From Chaenocephalus aceratus (taxonomy: Eukaryota; Chordata; Actinopteri; Perciformes; Channichthyidae), in NCBI GenBank assembly GCA_023974075.1, contig JAMFTG010000055.1, forward strand, positions 372,001 through 436,000: a DNA stretch of 64,000 nucleotides, written 5' to 3'. The notes below the pieces were generated by a model that saw only the letters and a list, made by a program, of their open reading frames with translations, did not search any database and was not told where the DNA came from. A program made the position numbers and the translations under genes. The number at the start of each line of letters is the position of its first letter. The first letter of the stretch is position 1. Below are positions 1 through 8,914 of the stretch, piece after piece.

Positions 1-281
1 TCTGCAGAAGGTACATTGCACATAAACACAATACATTGTAATAATAATACTAATAGTAATTGTAATAAGTTTATAAAAGTAAAACAATTATAATAATGAT
101 AATAATAATAATGGCAAATTAATTTACCCAATATCACAAAAGAGAATATTCAATATTGAATAATTGCTACTCTGATTTTCTCTGAACGTTTGTTATCTGT
201 TATCGCTTGGTGTTTCTCCTCACCCACAATATGCAGATACATAACAAATAACAGCTGAGATGTTAATTATGTTCCCTCCAG

Positions 282-350
282 GTGAAAGATGAAGTGAAGG
301 CACATGGCTGCAAAGCTGCGCTCCAGAAGTACGACCACTACTCTGTGAAG
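282..350 (+). CDS. L-amino-acid oxidase, internal exon (first in window)
   Basis: This 69-base exon encodes 23 residues beginning VKDEVKAHGC and ending HYSVK. The acceptor is ...CCTCCAG at 280-281 and the donor is GTGAAT at 351; both ends are phase 0. The translation joins in frame to the next exon and matches what I know of fish L-amino-acid oxidases, which are secreted flavoenzymes that deaminate L-amino acids and release hydrogen peroxide and ammonia. The exons with the signal peptide and the N-terminal FAD-binding fold must lie left of position 1. The following intron is 161 bases. Assignment to LAAO rests on the chain of four exons rather than on this one alone. Confidence 0.8.
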
Positions 351-511
351 GTGAATGTAATTTTTATTTCGTAAATGTGTTCATTGTAAAAAGAATGTAT
401 TTGATTTACTTCCAAAGCACATTTTACAAGGGTAGAACACATTTTAGTTTTGATGAAAGTCAGAATTTGTAATGACTATAATGTAGAAACCCTCCCTGTG
501 TTGTTTCCCAG

Positions 512-648
512 GAGTATCTGAAGGCAGAAGGTGGCTTGAGTCCAGAGGCGATTAGGATGATCGGAGACTTGCTGAACGAACAGAGCCTGATGTACCTCGC
601 TCTGACCGAGATGATCTACGACCAGAGCGACATCAACGACAACACCAG
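512..648 (+). CDS. L-amino-acid oxidase, internal exon (second in window)
   Basis: This 137-base exon encodes [20 protein letters not shown] and continues to [10 protein letters not shown]. The acceptor is TTTCCCAG at 504-511. The donor is AG|GTACCG at 649, leaving a split arginine codon (AG + G) that is completed by the first base of the next exon. It belongs to the helical/substrate-binding part of the flavin amine oxidase fold. The downstream intron is 3.66 kb and is packed with repeats and transposons, unlike the compact introns on either side. Confidence 0.85.
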
Positions 649-715
649 GTACCGTTTTACAGTTTCACCTTTTCCTTAATTCATTTACGTAACAGAACGG
701 TGCAGCAATGAGGCT

Positions 716-1091
716 TTAACCCTTGTGTGGTGTTCATATTTCTGTTACTCAGCCAGTGTTCGTGGGTCTGGTGGACCCCCTGCCTTTTTAGGCTTCAATT
801 CAACACAATCAAACTATTTTGTGTTAAAATACTCAACAGATATTTACTTCATCTCAATTACAATCAATATAAACAGTACATATGGTTAATATTTGCCCTT
901 TTACATTTGTTAGATCACATTAATGAATTAAAGTGCTACTCGTTGTTTTGCTGACCGGCTGGTCCTATGGCTCAATCTTTCCTTTGTTACTAGCTGATGC
1001 TCAATCTCATCCTCTTCTTCAAAGTCACTGTCAGACTCAGAATTCTCAGAAATGTGATCCTCACATTCTGAAACCTCTTCCTCTTCCTCTA
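716..1091. mobile_element. piggyBac-like transposon end (fragment)
   Basis: A TTAA at 716-719 is followed by CCCTTGTGTGGTGTTC, which fits the terminal inverted repeat of fish piggyBac elements, and then a characteristic GTGTTCGTGGGTCTGG segment. On the minus strand, 928-1119 encodes a very acidic stretch (EEEEEVSECEDHISENSESD), reminiscent of piggyBac transposase N-termini. That frame runs toward the terminus, which is unexpected. No matching right end is visible, so this is a truncated or rearranged copy. It lies in intron 2 of the oxidase gene. Confidence 0.45.
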
Positions 1092-1182
1092 CATCAGTGG
1101 TTCCCAAATTCTGGGGCACGCCGAAGCATGACAGGGGGGTCGCAAGAGACCAGGAGGAAAAATGGTTATTAAATATTTTTAT

Positions 1183-1881
1183 CTTAGCGGTGGTGACGTG
1201 AAGTCATGTGACCGTGCTGTAGTTCCTTTATAGCCCAACATTAGCCTCCTTTAGCTTAGCGATGGTGACGTGAAGTCATGTGACCGTGCTGTAGTTCCTT
1301 TATAGCCCAACATTAACCGCCTTTAGCTTAGCGGTGGTGACGTGAAGTCATGTGACCGTGCTGTAGTTCCTTTATAGCCCAACATTAGCCTCCTTTAGCT
1401 TAGCGGTGGTGACGTGAAGTCATGTGACCGTGCTGTAGTTCCTTTATAGCCCAACATTAGCCACATTTAGCTTAGCGGTGGTGACGTGAAGTCATGTGAC
1501 CGTGCTGTAGTTCCTTTATAGCCCAACATTATCCGCCTTTAGCTTAGCGGTGGTGACGTGAAGTCATGTGACCGTGCTGTAGTTCCTTTTATAGCCAACA
1601 TTAGCCTCCTTTAGCTTAGCGGTGGTGACGTGAAGTCATGTGACCGTGCTGTAGTTCCTTTATAGCCCAACATTAGCCTCCTTTAGCTTAGCGGTGGTGA
1701 CAAGAAGTCATGTGACCGTGCTGTAGTTCCTTTATAGCCCAACATTAGCCTCCTTTAGCTTAGCGGTGGTGACGTGAAGTCATGTGACCGTGCTGTAGTT
1801 CCTTTATAGCCCAACAGTAGCCGCCTTTAGCTTAGCGGTGGTGACATGAAGTCATGTGACCGTGCTGTAGTTCCTTTATAG
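1183..1881. repeat. 72-bp minisatellite, about 10 copies, in LAAO intron 2
   Basis: The 72-base unit repeats with TGGTGACGTG-type starts at 1191, 1263, 1335 and on to 1839. The units are highly similar, with a few substitutions (ACATGAAG, ACAAGAAG). Each contains TGACGTGA, a CRE-like half site, next to GTCATGTGAC, an E-box/M-box-like palindrome. A CAGTGGTTCCCAAA end typical of hAT elements lies just upstream at about 1093, so the array may have expanded inside an older hAT copy. The array is interrupted at 1881 by another hAT insertion and part of a unit resumes at 2944. Confidence 0.9.
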
Positions 1882-2943
1882 CAGGGGTTGGGAACCTCCG
1901 GCCTCCGGGCCGTATACGGCCCGCGAGACAATTTGGTACGGCCCTCGAGGTAATTTATAAACACACGCAAAAAATAAAAAAATGAAAGAAATCTAGACCG
2001 CAAAAAAATTAAACAAGCGAGTGCCTGTTTTTCCTGGCCACGGTCAGGGTCCTTGAACACAACACGAGCCTAACGTGTCATCACGTGGTATATGTCTCGA
2101 CTGACAGGGGTGCAGTTCTGACGGAGAGCACCAGAACGCCACTCCAGCAATTCAGAAATTGCAGTACCGATAAGTCCATACACATGCCGCAGTTTCTGCG
2201 TGTCTGTGTCTTTAGTTGAAAGCCCAGTGGCGATCTGCTCATCCGTCATACTGATCAGACAGTCAATAACTGTGTTGTTATCATTAGCATCTGGTTAGCT
2301 AGCTATGCTAACGAATATAAGAAGCTTTGTCTACAACCAGTGAGGTAAAGGCACATCTTTATATGATCATTATAGTTATAAAAAAAATAATAGAATAAAG
2401 TAAACAGGTATAAAATACTATATGACAGTTATTAATAAAGAAGAATACAGTTTGAAAGGGGAGTGATTTGTCAAATATCCATACATTTAAAGAAAATCTG
2501 CTTACAGTTGTGTTTGGGTGTTGAGAGATGTGTCCATAGATCTCCTAATGTTGCTCTCAAAGTGCACCAGATTGATGCTTTCAACTTCAACATTTAAAAA
2601 AAAATCTTCCCAGGGGAGCATGCCCCCCGGACCCCCGTAGAGGAGGTTAGGTCCCCCCCCCCACTTAAATCATGTTCACATGGATAGGAAACTAAATACA
2701 TTTGCACACATCTTGTGTCCATATCTTTCTGTTTTGGTGGTCACGCCACACCCTGCACGTGCATGCATGCGCGAGTCATGGTGAGATATCTGGATTAAGA
2801 GGTTGCTTTTTCTTTGCACAGAATGAAATGAATGGGCTGTGATTTTAGTTTTTTTTAAGCAGAGGTCAATAACTTGTACGGCCCTCTGAGGATATTGTAA
2901 AAATTGAAATGTCCCTTGAGAGGAAAAAGGTTCCCCACCCCTG
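1882..2943. mobile_element. hAT-superfamily element with 8-bp TSD
   Basis: The ends are CAGGGGTTGGGAACC at 1882 and GGTTCCCCACCCCTG ending at 2943, inverted repeats with one mismatch. The element is flanked by a perfect 8-base duplication, CTTTATAG, at 1874-1881 and 2944-2951. An 8-bp TSD and CAGGGGT-type ends define hAT elements. No long transposase frame is present in its 1062 bases, so it is non-autonomous or decayed. A short internal stretch around TTAGCATCTGGTTAGCTAGC recurs in the hAT element at 43679. It inserted into a copy of the 72-bp minisatellite, so it is younger than the array. Confidence 0.9.
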
Positions 2944-3017
2944 CTTTATAGCCTAACGTTAGCTTTTGTACTTCAAAGATCATAAAGTGGTGTGAATATA
3001 TGGAGTTTCAGATTTAA

Positions 3018-4185
3018 GGCGAGACACAGGCAAAAACATCGTTTTTCAAGTACTGGTCAATTTTGAGATTTTGTGCTATTTTGATTCTATAACATGTTTT
3101 CTTTCAGGCTTTTGGAAGGAAAACGTACAAAATACACATTTAAGTGTTTATTTTACTATAGTTTGTCTATTTGCGTCTGTAGATTTCTCCTAAATTCACC
3201 AAAAGTTAGCATTCTAACGTAACATAAAGTACCGTGACCGCTGTGTGCACCATGTCAACAGAGGTATCGCTGGAAAGCTGTGTCTCTCCTGCACAATCTC
3301 ATCGGATCCAAATATGGTCATTTCCTTTGTATCAGCAACCAATCGTGAAAGCACAAAGGGGTCTTAAACCAAGAAACTAAATCTCATTGGCTGGTGTCAA
3401 TTTCTGACAACGTGATTCGTTCAGATGCGTCACGTGGTGTGCTAAAACACTTCCTGGTTAGCTTTCCGCTAGAAATTTAAATCTCAAAATGCCAAAAGAA
3501 CGCCGAAAAAAAACGTTCACAGAGAAGACGACAACAATTGTCACTTGCACGAATCAAGGTTATACAAAAAAAATGACCCCGAACATGAAATACCTTCACG
3601 GAGTGCGTCGAGGCGCAAGCTGTCATCCAAAGAACAGGAGGGTTCAGCTAGCGCCTCACTGCAATCTTTAAAGGTCGTTTTCTCAAAATGAGTTGTTTCT
3701 CCTACTCTGAGTTCGAAATTTCAACTTCAGTAGCACGTAGAGACACCAAACCTTCCAGTTATATTCCTATCAATATTATGAAGGCTTTTACAGAAGGGTG
3801 TGTTCATATATAATTCATAGCCTGAATTATACAACATTGTATACCTAAAAACATGGCGAAAATGGATATTTTAGGGCTGTTGACAGTATTTTCTGATTTA
3901 TGGAGTGATAAAAAGAGATATCCAATATCCCTTCTGTAAAAGCTTTAGATACTAATATGACTACAAAATGAAACAAGAATTTTGAATCTGGCTATATCCA
4001 AAGTTCAGATTTCGATATATGTGCATATTTATGAGATAATGGATAATTTGCATATTTAAACATGCTATTTCAGAAAACTTGTAATACAAAAGACAATTGC
4101 CTTATTGTAAGTAATTGGCTGGAGAAATTTCTAGCTGATACCTTTAAGTTAAAAAAATTACCCTATTCACCTGGGGTGTCTCGCC
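3018..4185. mobile_element. TTAA-flanked DNA transposon (piggyBac/Kolobok-type), non-autonomous
   Basis: TTAA at 3014-3017 is followed by GGCGAGACAC, and the inverse GTGTCTCGCC ends at 4185 followed by TTAA at 4186-4189. TTAA target duplication is the hallmark of piggyBac and Kolobok elements. The 1168-base body carries a small 60-codon frame (3489-3671, MPKERRKKTF...) that I do not recognise, and an internal inverted pair around TTTTACAGAAGGG (about 3785) and CCCTTCTGTAAAAG (about 3928). With the minisatellite, the hAT element and the piggyBac end it fills most of oxidase intron 2. Confidence 0.7.
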
Positions 4186-4309
4186 TTAATCAACATGTGT
4201 TTTATTGCCTCTCCAACGGCACACATATAGAGAAATCCAGAGATCACTGATCACATATTACTTACATTTGTGGCTGATACAAGGAAACTAAAAATGTTTT
4301 CTCTTACAG

Positions 4310-4793
4310 GTACTATGAGGTGAACGGTGGGTCTGATCTGCTGACCACAGCTTTCCTCAATGTCCTCCACGTCCCCATCCTCCTCAACTCTAAGGTCAAA
4401 CGTATCCGCCAATCAGATCAAGGGGTAATCGTGTCCTATCAGACCGATCAAGAGCTTCTTACTGACCTTAATGCCGACGTCGTCCTGGTGACCACCACGG
4501 CCAAAGCTGCCCTTTTCATGGACTTTGTTCCACCTCTGTCCATTAAAAAGATGGAAGTCCTAAAGGGCGTCCACTACGATAGCTCCACTAAGATCATCCT
4601 CACTTTTAGAGAGAAGTTTTGGTTGGAGGACGGCATCCAAGGCGGGAAGAGCATCACCGACGGTCCTTCTCGGTTCATCTACTACCCGAGTCACAGTTTC
4701 CCGAACAATAAGAACATCGGGGTTCTGCTGGCTTCCTACACCTGGTCCGACGACTCCCTCCTCTTCCTGGGAGCGAGCGACGAAGACCTCAAG
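4310..4793 (+). CDS. L-amino-acid oxidase, large internal exon
   Basis: This 484-base exon starts with the G that completes the split arginine codon, then [16 protein letters not shown]. That is the EV-GG-D-L motif of the amine-oxidase family, usually EVTGG or EITGG. It continues through the central region, including [16 protein letters not shown] and the tryptophan-rich SYTWSDDSL. The acceptor is TCTTACAG at 4302-4309. The donor GTCTGT at 4794 leaves phase 0 after GASDEDLK. No stop or frameshift is present, so the gene looks intact here. Confidence 0.9.
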
Positions 4794-5224
4794 GTCTGTA
4801 AAGTGCCCCGATAAACATTCCTGTTTGTCACCTTGCAATATACTTATTTATATAAATAGTTATCACCTCATTAAACCGTATTTGATTTTGTCTTACTTTA
4901 CATTATTTAATTTCATCCAAGTTGAAATAGAAATTAGTTCCAAAAAAATATCGAAAGAAACATGATAGAAACTGTTTATCTCTAAACTATTGAAAAATAA
5001 TGAAAAATATTTCTGAAAAAAGTCAAAGTATAGTTTGTAAAAAAACACAATGAAATAAGTCGGGAAAAAGTATAAAGTCAATAAATAATACAAAAAGTCA
5101 CAGTATAAATTGTTAAAATAAACTATATTGTCAGCGTAATTAAAAAAAGTATTTATCGAAATAGAAATCACCGCAATAAACCGTATTTAATTTTGTCTTA
5201 ATGTACATTATTTAATTTCATATT

Positions 5225-5417
5225 CTGTTCTTGTACATATCATATTCTATTGACATGTATAGAGACTTTTTGCACTACTTTTTATTTTGTATTTTTGTAT
5301 TTTATTATAAATGTTGCATTGTTGGAGGAGCTCAGGTCAGAATAATTTCATTGTCATTTCTACACTGTTGCTTTGAGCATATGATGATAAAACCTTTGAA
5401 TCTTTGAATCTTTGAAA
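5225..5417 (+). mobile_element. Retroposon 3' tail (GTTGGAGGAGC family) at an exon border
   Basis: The block has TTGCATTGTTGGAGGAGC, a TTCATTGTCATTTCTACACT segment, and a degenerate TTTGAATC repeat tail at about 5395-5415. Related tails occur at about 35038-35143 and 44714-44745 in this window. The layout (a unique 3' end plus a short simple repeat) is that of a heavily 5'-truncated LINE or SINE. It ends within about 5 bases of the acceptor of the last oxidase exon. Confidence 0.6.
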
Positions 5418-5420
5418 AAG

Positions 5421-5726
5421 GAGCTGGCGCTGAGAGACTTGGAGCAGATCCACGGGAAGAAAGTGAGGGATCTTTGCACCGGGGTGGTGGTGAAGAAGTG
5501 GAGCGCCGACCCTCACAGCCTGGGCGCCTTTGCTCTCTTCGCTCCCTACCAGCATTCTGAATACTACTCCGAGGAGCTGTTCAGAAAGGAAGGCAGGGTG
5601 CACTTTGCCGGGGAACACACCGCCGTCCCTCACGCCTGGATCGAGACGGCCATGAAGTCTGCCATCAGGGCGGCTACAAATATTAACAAAGAGGCAGCGA
5701 AAACTCAACAGCATGACGAGTTGTAG
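5421..5726 (+). CDS. L-amino-acid oxidase, terminal exon and stop
   Basis: This last exon encodes [20 protein letters not shown], then [15 protein letters not shown], and then the C-terminal FAD-contacting motif [20 protein letters not shown], ending QQHDEL and TAG at 5724-5726. The GEHT...HAW motif is diagnostic of L-amino-acid oxidases, so the enzyme class is secure. The C-terminal -HDEL resembles an endoplasmic-reticulum retrieval signal, which may be coincidence. The acceptor (TTTGAAAAAG|GAG) is odd: it lacks a polypyrimidine tract and lies directly downstream of a retroposon tail. I see no clear AATAAA within 300 bases after the stop. Confidence 0.9.
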   Translation, partial: ELALRDLEQIHGKKVRDLCTGVVVKKWSADPHSLGAFALFAPYQHSEYYSEELFRKEGRVHFAGEHTAVPHAWIETAMKSAIRAATNINKEAAKTQQHDEL

Positions 5727-5784
5727 CGTCTTAAATCCTGCAAATACTAGAGCTCACTTTAGTTTTAAAGCCCTGATGCAATAA

Positions 5785-6297
5785 GCAGAAACACCAAAAG
5801 TAAAGTAGAAGTACTCAGATATTGTACTTGAGTACCAGAGTGTAGGAATACTCTGTTACAGTAAAAGTCCTGCATTCAAAATGTTCCTCAAGTGAAAGTA
5901 GAAAAGTATTCTCATCAAAATATAGTGAAAGTAGCGACAGTAAAAGTAGTCATTGTTTGATTGGTCCATTTCAGAATAATATATATGATATGTTTTATAA
6001 TGATTGATCATTAAAGTGTTCTCAAAGCTGGTGAAGGTGCAGCTAGTCTGAAGTACTTTGTAGACTGCAGGGTAGCTGGTTGATTTACTCCAGGTGGAAC
6101 TAAAGTCTGATTTAACACTTGATTATATTTCACAACATTCATCCACATCTGTGAAGTAACTAAAGGTATTAAATACATGTAGTGGAGTGAAAGTACACCA
6201 ATTACCTCTCTGAACTGTAGTGGAGTAGAAGAAGCATACAATGGAAATACTCAAGTACAAGTACCTCTGAGATACTAAGTTACTAAGTACACCACTG
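5785..6297. mobile_element. hAT-like MITE (AAGTACTCAGATATTGTACTTG family)
   Basis: The segment contains AGTAGAAGTACTCAGATATT, repeated GTACTTGAGTAC-like motifs and AAAAGTAG, and ends TACTAAGTACACCACTG at about 6296. This composition is familiar from a very abundant non-autonomous fish element whose outer end reads CAGTGGTGTA when inverted. The left terminal repeat is not preserved as a clean match, so the exact left border is a guess. It contains no coding capacity and lies just 3' of the oxidase stop codon, within its likely 3' untranslated or flanking sequence. Confidence 0.55.
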
Positions 6298-7316
6298 GCA
6301 AAAAGTCAAAAAAAAAATCAAATCCTTTAATTAAACTGTTATCTTCTTCACAAACCGTTACAATCATAACATAATATGGAAATATTATAGAGGACGTGTT
6401 TAATTGAAGAGAGTTTGTATATTATGCAGTAACAAGCTGAAAACACTTACAATTATCCAAAAAACCTTAAAATAAATCTGACCCTAACAAAATGATCCCA
6501 AAACATGAATTCTATTTCTCTTACCATCGGTAAAATATGTATAAGATATAATAAATATGGTGCAGGGATGTTGTATTTCTATGTTTGACCCTGAAGGCTG
6601 GTTCCTTTCACAAAAAGCCAATGTGATTTTGGATTATTACAGAAAATACAAACACACGTTTATGATACTTGGACGTTTAGTTCAGCAGGGTAATCTCCAT
6701 ATTAACACCGCCTCTTGATTTCTGGAGTGAAAAGCTGTGGCCGTGCTCTAATTCGTTATCTCTGTATTTTTGTTGATTGTAAGCTTCAAGAATCATAAAG
6801 TGGGTTTCTTTGTAGGGTAAAATGTTCATATAATCATTTAAATCATTTGTATAGAGTATGTTGTTTACTCTGATTGCCTTTTACTCTGTTAAATTGAAGT
6901 CTTAGTCCTGTGTGTGTTTCACAGGGACATATGTTTGACCTTTCAGGAAGGGCAAAAGGGGGATTTGCAAATGGTTGAGCACTGGGAGGTTTAATGGTTT
7001 AGTTTAATGATGGGGATGTTTAGATAATGCCTGAGAGAATTTAAGGGTGGGACCAGTTGGATATTCTCTCTACATATAATGAGACTGTAAGCTGTGTTCT
7101 GGGGTCAAAGCCATTTCATCCTGATGATGAAGCTGCTCTGTTCCTGCATTTGGGATTGATTTTAATTATATATGGACTTTCTTTATTACTTTATTAAATA
7201 TAACAAAAGACAAACTTTGTCCATGAATCATGTATCAGTTTCTCTTAAGAATTTCCTCCACATTACTATGTGGAGATTTCTGCAAAGCGTTTTAAAGGTC
7301 ACCTATTATACAAAAT
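6298..7316. other. Unannotated A+T-rich spacer
   Basis: Between the MITE and the 37-bp minisatellite I see no exon, RNA gene or transposon ends that I can name. Short open frames here lack domain features or codon structure. Confidence 0.5.
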
Positions 7317-7324
7317 CCACATGT

Positions 7325-7808
7325 TCATGTCTTTTATACATCAACATGTGTCCCCTCTTCCTCATGTCTCTTCTACATCAACATGTGTCCCCTCTTCTTC
7401 ATGTCTCTTCTACATCAACATGTGTCCCCTCTTCTCCATGTCTCTTCTACATCAACGTGTATCCCCTCTTCTTCATGTCTCTTCTACATCAACATGTGTC
7501 CCCTCTTCTCCATGTCTCTTCTACATTAACATGTGTCCCCTCTTCTCCATGTCTCTTCTACATCAACATGTGTCTCCTCTTCTCCATGTCTCTTCTACAT
7601 CAACACGTGTCCCCTCTTCCTCATGTCTCTTCTACATCAACACGTGTCCCCTCTTCTCCATGTCTCTTCTACATCAACATGTGTCCCCTCTTCTTCATGT
7701 CTCTTCTACATCAACATGTGTCCCCTCTTCTTCATGTCTCTTCTACATCAACATGTGTCCCCTCTTCTTCATGTCTCTTCTACATCAACATGTGTCCCCT
7801 CTTCCTCA
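7325..7808. repeat. 37-bp minisatellite, left part (about 13 copies)
   Basis: The unit reads roughly CTTCTACATCAACATGTGTC followed by CCCTCTTCTTCATGTCT. Variation is concentrated at the TTCTTCATG/TTCTCCATG/TTCCTCATG position. Because 37 is not a multiple of three and no unit frame has a stop, all three forward frames stay open and give 109-251-codon artefactual frames built from a 37-residue super-repeat. The array is cut at about 7808 by LINE-A and resumes at about 14898. Confidence 0.9.
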
Positions 7809-7942
7809 CGTTGTAATCACACGTTACTACAGCTTAAGCACTCACAACTCTCCTTCTCTTAGCGACTGTAACTGTAACTCCACAGTTGCCTACACTCTTT
7901 TCGGGTTTGCTAACGGTAGCTACTTTAGCTTGATAGCTAGCC

Positions 7943-8800
7943 ATGGCTCTTTCCCCACCCTCTGGTGCTATTTCCTGCTCTTCCTGTCTCATATTTGGTT
8001 ACTTCCCGGCCTCCCTTACTGGTAAGGATACATGTGTTAAATGTAGTATAGTTGTTAGGTTGGAGGCGGGAATCATAGCCATAGAAGCCCGGCTCCGCAT
8101 CTTAGAAAGTAACTCAGCTAAAGTAAAGCCCATGTTAGCATGTGCGGTCCGGCAAAAGGTAGCTCCTCTTAGCCGTCCCCCGGCAACTCCCGAGCAGCAG
8201 GGAGGCTGGGTGACTGTTCAGAAGGGGCATAACGCGAAACCCCCAGGTCCCCACCAACCCGTTCACGTATCTAACAGATATTCCCCACTCAGCGAGACAC
8301 CCGCTGAGAAGCCAACTCTGGTTATTGGTAGCTCTATTATGAGACACGTGAATTTAGAGACCGAAGCCTCCACAGTCACATGCATTCCGGGGGCCAGAGC
8401 GGGCGATGTTGAGGCGCATCTTAAACTGCTGGCTAAAAATAAACATAAATACGGTAGGATTGTTATTCACGTCGGTGGTAATGATGTTCGTTTACGCCAA
8501 TCAGAATGCACCAAACTTAATGTGGAGTCGGTGTGTAGTTATGCTAAAACAATGTCGGACACCGTAATCTTCTCTGGTCCCCTCCCCAATCTGATCAATG
8601 ATGACATGTATAGCCGCATGTCATCATTTCAGCGCTGGTTGTCTTGGTGGTGCCCAGCAAACAATGTGGGCTTCGTAAATAATTGGACAGTCTTCTGGGG
8701 AAAACCTGGTCTGATTAAGAGAGACGGCATTCACCCTACTTTGAAAGGTGCAGATCTCATTTCGGCAAACATTTCAGGGCTTTGTGGACTTAATCCATGA
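7943..8800 (+). CDS. LINE-A ORF1, SGNH/GDSL-esterase-like protein
   Basis: This is an intact 285-codon frame. The N-terminus has two CxxC pairs (CSSC and CVKC, about residues 12-34), which may form a zinc-binding knuckle, then a short heptad-like helix (RLEAGIIAIEARLRILES) and a basic linker. From about residue 120 there is an SGNH-hydrolase-like domain: VIGSSIMRH (block I serine), HVGGNDVRL (block III) and DGIHPT (block V with Asp and His). CR1- and L2-type ORF1 proteins often carry such an esterase domain and bind the element's RNA. The protein has 285 residues and no disruption. The ORF2 frame begins 115 bases downstream. Confidence 0.85.
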   Translation: MALSPPSGAISCSSCLIFGYFPASLTGKDTCVKCSIVVRLEAGIIAIEARLRILESNSAKVKPMLACAVRQKVAPLSRPPATPEQQGGWVTVQKGHNAKPPGPHQPVHVSNRYSPLSETPAEKPTLVIGSSIMRHVNLETEASTVTCIPGARAGDVEAHLKLLAKNKHKYGRIVIHVGGNDVRLRQSECTKLNVESVCSYAKTMSDTVIFSGPLPNLINDDMYSRMSSFQRWLSWWCPANNVGFVNNWTVFWGKPGLIKRDGIHPTLKGADLISANISGLCGLNP

Positions 8801-8914
8801 CAAACTGGAGTTGAGACCAGGAGGCAGAGTCGCAGTCTTACACGCTTCTCTGCGCTCTCTCCTAGGCAGTCACCCATAGGAATCCCGAACCCAATAAAAT
8901 ACCCAATATTAGCG

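Noticed and set aside
3489..3671. 60-codon frame MPKERRKKTF as a host exon
   Set aside because: It lies inside the TTAA element and has no splice signals that would join it to the oxidase exons.
7325..7811. CRISPR-like appearance of the regular 37-bp units
   Set aside because: There are no unique spacers between the units, no cas genes, and the genome is vertebrate. It is a head-to-tail minisatellite.
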